In this document: piece by piece, positions 1 to 12,430 of the stretch
Numbering within the stretch: the first letter of the stretch is position 1
Layout: each line of letters starts with the position of its first letter
From: Maratus speciosus
Taxonomy: Eukaryota > Arthropoda > Arachnida > Araneae > Salticidae
DNA length: 64,000 bases
Assembly (NCBI GenBank): GCA_963932465.1
Contig: CAWVRF010001068.1
Location: 62,001 to 126,000 of the forward strand
Reading direction: 5' to 3'
Notes under the pieces: generated by a model
The model's input: the letters and a program-made list of their open reading frames with translations, nothing else
What the model was told of the DNA's origin: nothing
Database searches by the model: none
Program-made: the position numbers and the translations under genes

Positions 1-449
1 TTCAGCTTATAGTTAATCTGTAATCCAACATGACAAAAAAAATTTCCGTTGACCCCAAATTCAAAATACTTCAACCCGAACCTGACTCAAAAAAAAATAT
101 ATATATATATCTATTTATATAAAATCCATGTCTCTGTGTGTCCCTCACGATTCCGGTAGGACCGCCTCATTGAAATGAGTAATTTGTTAAAAGATACTAA
201 TGCAGGGTTACCACAGTAGCGCCAAATGTTAGCCAACTTTGTGACAGCTGGCTAATTTGGCGAAATTCCCATTTAAAACTATTAATCTTTCATAAAGGAG
301 GTCTCCGAAATTTAATTTAAACTCCGCTCTTTTAAGATATTTTTTCAAAATCTATGAGTGAGAATTTAAAGTACATCTTTACATCTTCCTCCCGATGCTA
401 CTAATAAAATAACCGCCAATAGACGACGCTGTACTGTGTGAGCTCCTAA

Positions 450-1080
450 CTGTGCGATTTTAATGTGCTTTAGGTACTTTTCCAGTATAGGTGCCTTGGC
501 GAAAAAGGAAATTTGGCAACATATTTTACGGGAACCTATCCACTGTTTCATTTTATATACACACGCATTTTTTTCGATATTTATGCGATTTATTTAACAT
601 AAAAAAGCCGTTTCTCTAATTTTATACAGAAACAGATGTAATTTGTACATAAAAACATCAATAATATACATATAAGACAAACAAAAACGCTCATCAAGAT
701 TGTTTTCATAGCTGTTTATATGATTTGACAACAAATCTCGATATTTTCCAGTTATATGGACACCATGCCAAAATGTATGCTAATGCGCCAATTATTTCAA
801 AATGCTAAAAGGTATTTGTAATTTTATGCTAGCGGTTTAATATGAGTTTTATTTTATTGCTTTATTTTATAACACTTATTTGTTCATTTATTTTAAGTAT
901 ATATTTGTGATTTAATGAAACAGTTCGTAAAAGTCTGGAATTTTCAAATGTTATATTTTTTAAATGCTCACTTTAGTATCGACATGTTTTTTCTTTTATT
1001 TTTCAAATGCTTCAATTCACGCGATTTTCATTTTGCGCCCACTATTACGCTTGGCGACAATGGTATCCGTATAACCGAAG
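450..1080 (+). repeat. Dispersed repeat of the TTGGCG-rich family
   Basis: This stretch shares blocks with 51000-51390, such as GGAAATTTGGCAACATATTT and CGCTTGGCGACAATGGT-like words. A reverse-orientation copy of part of it lies at 40641-40760. An open frame at 915-1253 lies inside the repeat and has no recognisable protein motif, so I do not call it a gene. Confidence 0.5.
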
Positions 1081-1251
1081 ATACCCAAATCTCACTTTCT
1101 GATGCCCAAATTACACCAAGCTTTAAAAATAAAAACCGCCAAAGCCCATACAGTGGAAAAGTACCAAACTGTCTATTATTTTGCGCTAGCTGTGTTATAG
1201 TTTGTACTATATGCAAGGGGGTTGGAGCGAAGAGTTTAAACATTAAATATT

Positions 1252-1444
1252 AAAGTTTCGGCACAGATGTCATATACGCCCCATATTGGCGCGATTTTTT
1301 TCTGACGCCAATGACATATACACAACGGGTACTTAAGTGGCGCCAAAGTGTCGTTATTTTGCTTGATATGGTAACCCGGATGTTGTTGTTTATGCTGTTG
1401 ATGTTTTCGCCAAATTGGCGTATATGACAATTGTACCAAAGTTT
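1252..1444. repeat. Short inverted-repeat element, ACAGATGTCATA family
   Basis: The left end reads AAAGTTTCGGCACAGATGTC and continues ATATACGCC. The reverse complement of the right end reads AAACTTTGGTACAATTGTC followed by ATATACGCC. This makes imperfect terminal inverted repeats of about 30 bases around a 193-bp unit rich in TTGGCG/CGCCAA words. Related sequence, including TGTCGTTATTTTGCTTGATA, recurs at 40796-40925. The superfamily is unknown and no clear target duplication was found. Confidence 0.5.
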
Positions 1445-2039
1445 CTATAAAGCAGTATAAGACTAAAAAATTAAGAATAAAATAAATTCAAAATAAGACT
1501 AAAGAAGAAAGAAAAATCATGCATTAAGCATAGAATATGAAACACTTTCCAACGCATCCTGAATGCTTTAACAAAACTTCGTTATTTGGGGAAATTAGGT
1601 AAATAAGATAACTAAGTAAACATTTTAGAAGACGCATAAAAAATTTTAAAAATTCATTTCAGCAGTTACTGTCCTTAGCCAATAGTATCGTTATTACATG
1701 CCACTATTCAGCCAAAATTTAATTTAAACAACTTTTAAAACTACTGAAAACACATTTCCAGATATTATCATCCATAGACGGTTATGTATCCAATTCTTTG
1801 CGTGAACCTGTATATCATTTTATCTATATTCTACAAACATTTCTTAGTAAATTAAATGTAGTTCAGCGTAAAATTGCATAACTCCTTTAAAAACCACCTT
1901 TAAGCAATTTACTCTCATACTCAGTAACCCTCACGAATTCTTTTGTGTAGCCCTGCATATGAACTGTAGCATTTATACACACAGTATAGTATGCATAAAT
2001 GTAGTGAAACATAAAAGCGCATATCATAATTAAAAATGC

Positions 2040-2760
2040 ATTTCTAGCAATCATTGCTTATGTACAATACTTCGGAGAAAAGTTTCTTGGCGAGAAAGAA
2101 GTTTTCCAACGTATTTTCTGACAACCTATTTACTGCTTCATACTCACAAGCAATCTTTTCCATATGTATGCAATTTATTTAATATAAAAAAAAGCTATTT
2201 ACCCATTTTTATAAAGAAACAGAAGTAATTTTTGCACAGATGTCATATGCGCATCGGAGTTGGCATGTTTTTCTCTGACGCCAATTTGGCAGAAATCTCG
2301 CTTTCGAATACCAGTTACTTATATATTTTTAAATTATTTGCTGTCATTTTGAAAAGGAAATAACTATAAATAAATAAAAGATTGAATAATAACTATAGAA
2401 CAAAACAGTTTATATAATTAAAAACAGAAAATAAAAGTAAATAAGCAATTTATTAATAAGTAAAAAACAATAGCCGTGTTACCATAGCAGGCAAAATAAC
2501 ACCATATTGGCGCCAGTTAGGTATCCCGGTTCATATCTGAAATCTGTTCCGTAATTTGTATATAAAAAAATATTATATATATTTAGAAACGATTTTTTCT
2601 ATGTGTATAAGTGCATATATAAACAAAAATAAAAGTTCATTAGATTTGTTTTCATAGCTGTTTATACATTTTGGCAACATATCTCACTTTCTGATGCCCG
2701 AATTGCATCAAGCTTTTTTTAAAAATGCTCTATAATGGGAAAGTAACTAAATAAATAATT
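2040..2760 (+). repeat. Diverged copies of the TTGGCG / ACAGATGTCATA repeats
   Basis: Blocks such as TTTTCTGACAACCTATTTAC (2117 on), GCACAGATGTCATATGCGCA (2227 on) and GCAACATATCTCACTTTCTG near 2673 match the repeats at 450-1444, 40640-40930, 49640-49800 and 51000-51390. No coding sequence is apparent. The boundaries are approximate. Confidence 0.4.
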
Positions 2761-3209
2761 AACAAAAATAACCAATTATACAAACTAAAACTTTTTATTT
2801 CGAGATCAAAGCATTGTTTTTAATTTCAATTAAAAATACATATATCCTTGGATAATTTCAGTTGAAATTAGGTTCACAGCTTAATATCTCATTCCATAAA
2901 CCTATACAAACACAAGTGATTCATTCATAGTGAAACGTAAAAAATATTAAATCATTGAGGTAATCATACACAAAGTAAGTTCTCCAACAATCAATGGACA
3001 CTATTCTAATGACGTCATAGTAGGTAAAATGGTGGCGGTATCGTTTGTTTATGGTTTGAAATCACAAAGATTTAATTTTGCAATGTCTCTTAGTTACATT
3101 ATTTTATTGTCATATTTATGAGCTCAGAATAAAAGCATATTTTTCATTATTTAGTTATTAAAGACGAAAAAAATTATAAATGCATGATTTGAAAAATTAA
3201 ATAATTTTC

Positions 3210-3493
3210 GGTACTCCTTAGTTATCCCGTCGACTAAATTACTGTCGCCAAATTGCAAGATTAATTGCCAATAATGGTTGCCATTAATTAATTAATTGTA
3301 AGATTAAATGCCAATAATGGCCAATAAAATCATTAATTCGACGTTTTATTTGTATTTTTATTAATGTTATGCTAATTTATTTGTTCTTTCGTTATTTAAA
3401 ATAAAAAATTATGTCAATGTGTATAATTTGGCGAGTGGTTTGGCGATTTATATAATTTGGCAAAATTGGTCGACGGGATAACTAAGAAGTACC
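3210..3493. mobile_element. MITE with GGTACT termini and 8-bp target duplication, copy 1
   Basis: This 284-bp unit starts GGTACTCCTTAGTTATCCCG and ends in the near-exact reverse complement. The inverted repeat runs about 30 bases through GTCGAC. It is flanked on both sides by the perfect 8-bp direct repeat TAATTTTC (3202-3209 and 3494-3501). A near-identical copy with its own 8-bp duplication lies at 59084-59366. An 8-bp duplication is typical of hAT and P superfamilies, but the GGTACT start is not a usual hAT terminus, so the class is open. It has no coding capacity. Confidence 0.85.
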
Positions 3494-4307
3494 TAATTTT
3501 CTTTCTTAATAGTAAAAAATAACATCGAGAAGTAACAGCGGGTTTAAGTTAAATAAGTTTAACTGTTTAATTCTGTTGTAATATTCAAAATAACTGTATT
3601 TATTAGATTTCAGTAAACAACATCAGGGCCCGATTAAACTTTGAAATTAGAGAAATTACAATGTCATTTCAGGACCTTTCTTTTGGAGAAGCTTTTCTAA
3701 ATTCCACATATACATGGAAACTCTTCAGTGTTAGAAATATTATTCTTAGGACTGACATTACATAAGAACGGCCTGCAATTTTACACAAGTTTTTGAAAAC
3801 TACTTTATATCAGAAATTTTACTAAAAACTGGTTACTTTTTTGTTATAGCGGCCCACACTATTAGGATTATGACAAGTTGCAGCCAATTTCTCCAACGTC
3901 GTAACCAAGATCGTGAAGCACACACATATAATATCATTTCATGAAATCGTATACGATAATTTAATAGTTTTTACCTTACTTCAAGTGTGTAATTTATTTA
4001 TTTTTAAGGCTTAACAATCTAAATTGTCCAATATATGAATTTTAAAAAATGTAAACAAAGATTGAATTGGCATGACCGCAAAAAGCCTCAAATCTGCATA
4101 ACACTTGGAACCAAACTGTGCAGATTAGTGGTCTTCTACTGTACACAATTTTTCATAAATGTGTTTCGTTCTTAAAATGTGTTATTTTCATCTATCACTG
4201 CGGAACAAGCCAGAAAACTCATATTCTTGCACATAACTTTATATCTTATTAACTGTATATAACTTTATATCTAAATTTCCGTCATTTTTGACGGACTACC
4301 TTTCTAG

Positions 4308-5429
4308 TATATATATATATATATATATATCTGTAATGTAATACAATTATGAAAAAATACTTTGCAATCATGCCTCTATTATCAGTTCTATCTTTTATGT
4401 AGAAAAATAAACATATGTAAAAATAACCCTTATATTTAAATATATAAAATTTGTCATTTAAACCAGGTTTTAAACAGGTTTAAATCTTTTTTTTTTTTTT
4501 TTTAACTGAATTAACTTGAAATATCAAAACTCAACCTGAAACTGATCAAAACCAGAGACAATTAGAGTCAATCCGACCCGAACAAAACCGCATAACAAAA
4601 AAACTAAAAACGGACAGTTAGATCGCAGACGCTGTGCTAAATAGAACCACCGATAATACTAGAAGCAGCTCAGAAGACGAGGATGAATGACCGGCAGAAG
4701 AAAAGGTGTAGCTAGAAAAATGCATATATTTGACTGGAGAATTAATGTACGCTTTAGATTTAATACACAGTGTCTAAAAAATAATGATGAGACAAATTTA
4801 AAAGTTGGAAGAGCAGATTAGAATAAATAATTTTTGTATACAGAAACAGGATTGCAATTAATAAGGAATCCATTTGTTCAGAAAAGAACACAGGGTGTTT
4901 CACTTCAAACCAAACTCGAAGTCTTGTTTCAAACTTCAATGTTTACGAGGCTATTTTAACAAAATTGTCTGTAGTATGTATTGTGTTAAATGTACAATAT
5001 CTGAAAAACTGGTGGAAGTTATCATAGGGGCTCTGTATTTCATAATAAAATAGACATTACATGTGTTATCATTGACTGAATTACCGTGCACTTCCAGCAT
5101 TTCATGATAACATCTTTTGGATAAGGTAATGTAAAACATCTGAATTTTTTTAAAAATATCTTCATTATTGCTAATCTCTTAAATAAATACATGGATTCGG
5201 CTTGAATTCAACCCCATAATGTTCACCCAATAAATGTATTACATCCAGTTGTCGTGTACAAAATTGTTTGACTGTAGCATGCTCTACCACCTTTAAAAAT
5301 TTGTCCCATAAAGAAAAATAGTATGATTTCTAAATGTTTTTTGCACATGATTTTATTGAACATTTAACTATATTAGATATATTAAATTTTCTGTTAGCAT
5401 AACCAGATATCAGGATAAAACCTTTCCCC
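4308..5429. other. No gene seen; (AT)n tract and AT-rich DNA
   Basis: The stretch opens with an (AT)n microsatellite (about 4306-4330) and holds a T run near 4489-4503. The rest is AT-rich unique-looking DNA without a convincing coding frame. Just upstream, a CTACTGTA end near 4136-4143 resembles a pogo-type terminus without a partner. Confidence 0.5.
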
Positions 5430-6330
5430 TCCTTTTCAGCCTATTTCATTTGTAATATCGAATGAGGAAATGTAGAAAAATAGTAAAATAAAACTAGAAA
5501 ACCGGATTTCTGCTTCTTCAAAATTTAATGTCGTCCCCCCATGAAAAAAAAAAAAAAACATGTGTCTGAATATAGATAGTACAAAATATATTTCAAATTT
5601 AAGACTTAAAACACACTCTTTTATTTTATATAAAATGACGTCATTCGGATCCGCTGAAGAGTGCCACATTCACGATCCAATCTTAAACAACAGCTATAGT
5701 AAAATATGCATAGGACTTCATTATCGCCGAATAATACACAAGTCCAGCAAAAAGCGATGTCGTCATTCAAGAAACTCGACAAAAGAAAATCGGCTATCTA
5801 TTGTTTCATATGCCTTCATTCGTTTGTAACATTAATATAGATACTTAAAATTAAATATAGTTTATAATAGCTCCATGTTTTATCAGAAATTATTTATTTT
5901 TATGTTTTTTCAAAATAGCACGTATTTTAATTACATTTTTTTCAGTTGGTATGAGAAAATGGCAACAAAAAGATATAATTGCTATTTTGCAATTATTTTC
6001 TTTTACTTTCTACCGAAATAGAGTACTCCAGTTTCCACCATTACTGAAATGTCATTAAAAACTACCAAAAAATTAATATCTCAAAAATAAATGAAGATTC
6101 AGTTTTCAAGCAAATTGCATTTAAAAATACATTTCCCCCCCTATACGACGGTATAAAAATTGAAAATGTGTGATGCTTAGAAATTAAAAAAATAGCAGTA
6201 GACATTATCCCGTACCATGATACATCTGTTTTGTTTTACGGCTGACTTATAAAACGTAACGTTATTTTTTAGAGACGGCACTTTTATTGCTTGGCGGAAG
6301 AAATAGCATATCGGGTGCTAATAAAAGCCT
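5430..6330 (-). repeat. Dispersed repeat family B, minus-strand copy
   Basis: Read in reverse, this segment matches 33360-34180 over most of its length. Shared landmarks are the TTTACGGCTGACTTAT word near 6236 (its complement near 33440), the ATGGCAACAAAAAG block, and the TTCGGATCCGCTGAAGAGTG block (5645; compare 34000). Shorter copies lie at 39554-40090 and 41631-42766. An 89-codon open frame at 5560-5829 lies inside it and is treated as chance. Confidence 0.65.
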
Positions 6331-7240
6331 GAGTCATCCGGCTTATAAATATTGTTGTGAAAGCTTGACAATTTTCCCCCCATTATTTACATTTTTCGTG
6401 TGTAAATTTAAATAATCCAAGAAATACTTTTATTAAAATTAAAAATATTTTGCAAAATCACACGCAGCTTGAATATTTTAGCACAATGCTCTGCCATTTA
6501 TAACCATATACAGTGCTATTTTCTTGTGTGACATGAAATTTTCATGTGTGCCATTGCACTTTTAGGTTTATTTTTTTCTTCAGAATATATATATCTATGG
6601 TTGAGTAGGATATATTTTAACCTCGTAAATTTTAAATTATATATCTTGCTGCTTAGTACGATGTTGATAAGCTTTCATAAATCCTTTAATAATTTCTGGT
6701 AATTACTGAGCTTTTGTGTTATACCCACACATATCACAATTTTATTTTCCGTTCTGAAAAATCATAATACCGTAAAAAACATTTATATAATAGCAACAAT
6801 GGTAAACAACAGAGTGTTTTAAAATAGCCAGAACATAAATGACTTTCGATTTCAAAATGAATTATTTTGTTTTAGTTTAAAACGTTAAAACTCATCTAAA
6901 ATCAAAGTCTATTTCTGAAGTTTTAACTTTATATACTATATACCTTATACTGTACGTTTAAGACAAAAAAAAAGAATTTTAATAAATTAATTTGGTATAA
7001 AAATTGAAATATTTTTACATGTTTCGAAGTTACTGATTTTAAGAAACATTTTTGCACAAAATATTGACCATATTAAATTTTAAAAATGTCTAAAAATATC
7101 ATAGAATAAAACAAAAAAAAATTACACTCATTTATAATTCAGATAAAATTACAAATATTTTGATGTTTACTTTTGAAAGTCAACATTTTTTTTAAAAAAT
7201 TATGTTACTATTTTAACACAAATTTGGACGCTTTTTTTTA

Positions 7241-7277
<37 letters not shown>

Positions 7278-9206
7278 ATAACAGACACGTGAAATTTTAA
7301 TTCCAAAGATGAATTGTTTTTTCTTTCTGTAATGAAATATATTAAAAAGACATAAAGAAGGAGAAAAAAATATATATCACAACCCATGAAAAACATGTTT
7401 ATTTTGTCAGTAATTTAATTCTTCGTTGAAAACAGAGGAGTTGTTTTTGAATTAAAAATATCGTTTCTGAAGAACTCTTTTTGTGTCCTTAAATTAATAG
7501 TTTAAATCCCTTACATATTTACCACTATCATTAATAAAAAGTGATGTGTCTATAATTAATTTCATAAAATTTAATGTTATTAATTGATATCAATTTGTAC
7601 AATTTATTTCATTTTAATATATATATATTTGCTGATGCAAGAGTTCGTTGTTTATTTTATGTTGGATTAAATTGAAAGTTGCTTCTTGTTATTCAAAGTA
7701 ATATTAGATCAATGGCGATTAGATCCACGGGCCTCATGTTCCCTGCCCCCCCCCCCCCCTGAAAAATGCTAAAAATTATTTTAAAAATGAAATACATCTT
7801 AAATTCTTTCTATCCCCCCCCCCCCTCCGTTCAGTTCAACGATGCGAATTTCTCTGACTCTCTAAAGCTCTACTCAAATAAAAATTAGGTAATTTTTGAT
7901 GCATCCGTGAAAATATTTTTAATCTCAAGAAATTTTTAAGTGCACTTATTTAGAAAATGTGTAATCAAAAAACAGTTTTCTATTTTTTAATAAAAGCAAA
8001 CAATCTTTCAAAAATTCCATAAAATTTGGCATTTTAAACTAAATTTCCGGACGCGAATGCTAATTGCTCCCTCGTGACGACATGTCTGTGGCTCTCAAAT
8101 CTTAAAAATTGGCTGAAAATGCTAACTTAACAACATTTCTGAATCATTCTTCGCATTTATAAGAAAATGGTAAACGTTTCTATTTTTTGATATCTGAATG
8201 AAATCTGTAAATTATATTTTTTTATGAATAATAATGCATTTTTTTGTACTGATGAATGAAAATGAATTCGCAAAAGTATCAGAAAAATCGCCAGTTTTAA
8301 TTTGGTAATAACCTTCAATATAAAAATTATCAGGAAGTATTGTGACCCCCCCCCCACCCCCCAACACCTCCACACACACACGTTAAAAATAGGAGTCATG
8401 AGCATCCTCTAAGTTAAAGGCTGGATCCGACCTTGTATTAGATAAGTTTTATTTTATGGATGTTGTAATAGTTTTTAAATCAACTGCTCATCTATTCTCA
8501 ATAAAAAATAATTGAATTATAAAATCCGCAAATGATCTTTCAATTGTGAATACAATTATTATTAATATGCATTAATTTAGAATATCTAAGACTATTTTTA
8601 AAACATACCTAGATTCAATGAATGGGACTAACTTCGGCCAGGAAAAATAGGATTAATTTTCAATAGCTTTTCGAAAAAAAAAGGAAGGATCAAATGGAAA
8701 ATATTGATAAGATGTAAGTTAAACTTTAATTATTATTGTTATATAATTTCATTTAAAATATCAGAATGAGATTTTTTTCAAAGCAAATTTCGGAACATCT
8801 AAAATAAATTAAATTTTCTATAATAAAAGTTGCATTCATAAATGTAGAATTTGGTTACTAAAAATTTAAATGCGTCTCACCCGTATATACACAAAATTTT
8901 ATGTTTAAAAATTTCACTTCAATTTGAGAGACAATAAAATTTAACTTATAAAAGGATAGAAGCGAACAAGTCTATGTTTTGACTACGTTAGTGAAAGTGA
9001 AACTAAAAACAATTTCCGAAGAAAGATCCAGTTAGCTAAAACGCAAATTCTCAGAAAGGCATAGGAAAATATCGCCCTCTTTTGCCGCATGCAATCATTT
9101 CCCTCTTTTCTAATGAATAGCGTCTGCATCTCCAACTGTGCGAGTAATTACTGAACAAAGATAGCAAAAGATGCTTGCCATTATCCAACACACTTTTCCT
9201 TGCAGG
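6331..9206. other. No gene seen; AT-rich DNA with homopolymer runs
   Basis: The notable content is a 33-base A run (7242-7274) and C runs near 7746-7759, 7816-7825 and 8346-8362. No open frame here has a recognisable domain or codon pattern above AT-rich background. Confidence 0.5.
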
Positions 9207-9959
9207 CAGGGGCGTCGCCATGGGGAGGTATGGGGGGGAGCCTCCCCCCCCAATATATGTGAAGTTGGGAAATTTGAGCTTAGAGTTGGGAAATTCTAGA
9301 TTTTTGAGACATTTACTTTTTAAAAAGTAATAGTAAAAAAATTACGAAATTTTTATTGTTTTGGTGATTATTTTGAGTACTGCAACAGTAAACAAGTTAA
9401 ATTATCAAAAGAAATACAAAAAGAAATCAGCCACACTCAATCTATCATTGTATTTTTCAGTTCTACAAAAATATTGCACATCTACCAGACCTAAATTTCT
9501 CTACTCCTGTCCATCAATAACTGACTAACCAGTTCCTTTATTTCGTCCAAAACATTGTTCCTTTCTCAAAAATTTTACCCTACCTCCCCTTCTCCTCCCA
9601 AATGCAGCTTCTTTTGAAAATTGGAGATCACCTGTAGCACAACAGAAAGGAATGTGGTAACCAACTTGAAACACAGCTATGGGCAAGAAGATTTGATGAG
9701 TTTTCACAACTTTTTTTTATTAATTTTGCGATTTTTGGACAATATTTTATTCATTCTCGTAATTTTTTTGTCGCAAAAATTAGTTAACCCTTCGCTGGCA
9801 AGTAAAAAGCGTTATATGAGCAAATGCGGATATAAGAAGTCGTTAGTTTAGATAAATTTGTCACATTTTACTTTTATTTGCGTGCGGAAATATATATCAG
9901 TCCTGTTCGCTTATATTCATATGTGTTTATAAAATTTTAAACGAAAAGTCCAGTGTTCT

Positions 9960-10640
9960 GTGTTTAAAGCTGTTCTAAAAAGTTACTATAAACCTCAGCA
10001 CGAAGAAACACTTCATAACAAGAAAAGAGTTTTCGTGCAAGATTTTGGAGCATCTAAAAATCCATTCGAGGATGAAAAAGGTAAAAAATGGACGATTTTA
10101 ATTTGGAAAAGAAATATGACCACGAAAGCAGTCCATCAACTGAAGAAAAAATCGACATGCACTGTAACACTGACACGTTGCACTTGAATAAAATTTTGAA
10201 GAAAGAAAGATTTCCTTACAGACAAGCTCACAAACAATTTTGAATATTAGGATGTGACCGGAGAAGCTGAGTTCCGAAAACACCGTAAGAAAACGGTTTC
10301 GCCAAAGGCAATAGATAAAATTAATAGCACAGCAATGGACATTGATACGCATAAGTTTTACAGTAAAGAATTATAAGAAATACAAGAAAATTTCGCGAAT
10401 TCAGTAATGGGCTTAAATGACAATGTTCCCTATATCAAGAGAACATTGCAGCAATGCCTTCCATATTTAAATTAAAATTGTGCATGGGAAAAGTTAATAA
10501 TGTTTCCACCTGTATATGAGAAACCGGATGTACATGACTTGCAGAGTCAAATAGAAATAAACCAAATCCCAACTCACTTAACAAACCTTTTACTCATGCC
10601 ATGAAATTCAAAGACTATTTGGGTCACGCCGTCAAACTAC
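9960..10640 (+). pseudogene. hAT element interior, decayed upstream coding part
   Basis: Open segments in one frame (9960-10187, then 10251 to the Tc1 insertion) are split by stops near 10373 and 10471. The second part encodes peptides such as MGLNDNVPYIKRTLQQCLPY and FPPVYEKPDVHDLQSQIEI. I cannot match these to a named domain from sequence alone. Their position between the left hAT end and the recognisable hAT C-terminal region suggests they are upstream or linker parts of the same transposase. The role is inferred from context only. Confidence 0.4.
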
Positions 10641-12171
10641 ACTGCTCAAAACAATTAAAGGATATTTGAAGTTTTATATAAAATAAAGATATAAACGAAA
10701 TTTTTTTTTGCCGAAAATAGAAGAAGAGAATCACAAATGCAAATTTTTCTGGTTTTCAAACTGTGGAGTATGCAAATTTTGAGTTCGACGTCAAAAACGC
10801 CGCTTCAGCGGCAAAGAATGAAATTTGACTTTCAACTGGATAAAAGAGAATGAAGACAAGGATAGTCGGCATTCAGTGATTGCTTTGTTTCGATGAGTAC
10901 GATGTCTCAGCGAAGTCATTTGACAGATTCAGAAGCTTTGAGAATTGTTGGTAGGTTAGAAGGGGGCCAAACTCAAGCTGAAGTAGCGCAAGCCATTGGA
11001 GTGTCACAAAGTGTCATTTCCAGGATCTGTAACCGTTTTTTGGAGAGTGGATGTGCAGGCCGAAGACCAGGGCAAGGTCCTAGACGGGCAACAACGCCCA
11101 ATGAAGATCGGTATTTAGCGTTAACAGCTCGGAGACACCGAACCATGAACGCTACTCTTCTCCAACAACACCTTCGCTCGGCTACAGGCACCACGATTTC
11201 AACTCAGACTGTCCGAAACCTGCTCCATGCTGTAGGTCTGTATGCTCGCCGACCGATGGTATGTGTTAGATTAACATCAAGGCATCGTCGCGACCGCAGG
11301 GAGTGGGCAACCGAGCATATCAACTGGAGGAGAAATGAATGGAGTAATATTCTGTTTTCTGACGAGTCCCGTTTTCCTGTGCATCCGGATAATAGGCGTA
11401 TTTTCATCTGGAGGGACCGTGGCAGTAAGAATAATCCTGCGTTCGTGCACGAAAGTGTCAGATTTGGCGGTGGAGGAGTGTTGGTGTATGGTGGCATCTC
11501 CATTGACGGGCGCACTGACCTCTACATCATTCGAGATGGAGCTCTGACTGGTCGCCGATATAGGGATGAGATACTCAGACCTATTGTAGTCCCTTACGCT
11601 GCAGCAATCGGAGATAACTTCATTTTAATGGACGATAACTGCAGGCCACATCGTGCAAACCTGGTGGAGGATTTCCTTTTCGATTAAGGAATCGTTCGAA
11701 TGGAATGGCCAGCGTGTTCTCCAGACATGAATCCAATCGAGCACGTTTGGAACGCTCTAGGAAGACGAATTTCTGGCCGCCAACAACCCCCACAAACTCT
11801 CCAAGAACTGGAAAGAGCTCTTCTGGAAGAGTGGGGCAGAATACCCCAACTCGTCATTAATAGCCTCATTGAGTCCATGCCTCAAAGGTGTTCAACGTTG
11901 CTGGCCGCCCGTGGAAACCATACCCCCTACTGAAAATGATTTTCTTTGAAGAAAACACCTTTTCTTATTCTTTTTTTCTCATATGCACAAATTGTGTTTT
12001 TTTCCTTTAGTACACAAATGCGCAATTAAATGCATTTTTTTCTGCCAAACATGTGTAATTTATTCTCATATAACCTACTATGTCTGTCGACCATGTATCA
12101 ATAAGCTAAACAGTTTACCAGATACAAAATCCACCTAAAACTGCAATATCCTTTAATTGTTTTGAGCAGTG
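10640..12171 (+). mobile_element. Tc1/mariner element, copy 1 (1532 bp)
   Basis: Perfect 27-bp terminal inverted repeats start CACTGCTCAAAACAATTAAA and continue GGATATT. TA lies on both sides (10638-10639 and 12172-12173), the target duplication expected of Tc1/mariner elements. The element has exactly the same length as copy 2 (46668-48199) and differs from it by only scattered substitutions along the parts compared by eye. It sits inside the hAT element at 9207-13606 and separates the upstream hAT coding part from its C-terminal region, so it is the younger insertion. Its transposase gene carries one stop codon. Confidence 0.97.
10893..11933 (+). pseudogene. Tc1-like transposase with one premature stop
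   Basis: The frame starts at ATG 10893 and runs 264 codons to a TAA at 11685-11687. It then stays open in the same frame to the normal end, which would give 346 residues. The stop corresponds to a GAA codon in copy 2, and the codon before it is GAT instead of GAG. Visible parts are an N-terminal paired-like helix-turn-helix (about residues 10-50), a GRRPGQG basic linker, a second helix-turn-helix (about 85-120), the first catalytic Asp in SDESRF and the second in MDDN. The third catalytic residue, Glu in NPIEHVW, lies after the stop. A truncated product would lack it and could not catalyse cut-and-paste transposition, although it could keep DNA binding. Confidence 0.93.
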
Positions 12172-12188
12172 TATATACTCGTACCTTA

Positions 12189-12430
12189 ACATTCACAGCA
12201 GCTTATCTTTATGGCGTTGCATCTAATGAAAGAATCTTTAGTCAAATAAAAATTAAAAAAAATATGTATTGCAAGCTACAATGAGGGATGACAGACTTGA
12301 CAGCCTAATGCTTTCAAAATATGAAAGTGAAATAGGAAATTTTATTAAGCTAAGCGATGTTATTAACAGGTGGGCTTCTTTGAAGACCACAAGAATTAAT
12401 ATTAAATGGAAACTAGTCGGATGTGCCAAT
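12189..12430 (+). pseudogene. hAT transposase C-terminal dimerisation region (relic)
   Basis: Right after the Tc1 insertion the frame from 12189 reads AAYLYGVASNERIFSQIKI. This is the ASxxERxFS block typical of the hAT C-terminal domain. After a one-base frame change near 12270 it continues RDDRLDSLMLSKYESEI and then DVINRWASLKTTRI. This order (ERxFS helix, then DRLxSLM, then the DVIxxWASxKTRR tail) is seen in hAT-type proteins such as ZMYM- or PRKRIR-like transposase derivatives; that comparison is from general knowledge. Upstream, across the Tc1 element, WVTPSNYTRTLT appears to be the preceding part, so the Tc1 copy split this domain. The gene is clearly inactive. Confidence 0.75.

Larger units (their letters stand above)
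110..4307 (+). mobile_element. Helitron-like non-autonomous element (candidate)
   Basis: The left end reads TCTATTTATATAAAATCC directly after an A. The right end is a perfect 6-bp hairpin (CCGTCA, loop TTTT, TGACGG at 4279-4294), then nine bases, then CTAG at 4304-4307 followed by T. A 5' TC, a 3' hairpin about ten bases before CTRR, insertion between A and T and no target duplication are the known marks of Helitrons. No Rep/helicase reading frame is present, so the element would be non-autonomous. It contains other repeats, including a complete MITE at 3210-3493. That both ends belong to one element is inference; an (AT)n run follows the right end. Confidence 0.45.

Noticed and set aside
915..1253. 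112-codon open frame
   Set aside because: It lies within the TTGGCG-rich repeat; the equivalent region at 51000-51390 is not open and no domain is visible.
5560..5829. 89-codon open frame
   Set aside because: It lies inside a dispersed repeat whose other copies do not keep the frame, and it has no recognisable motif.
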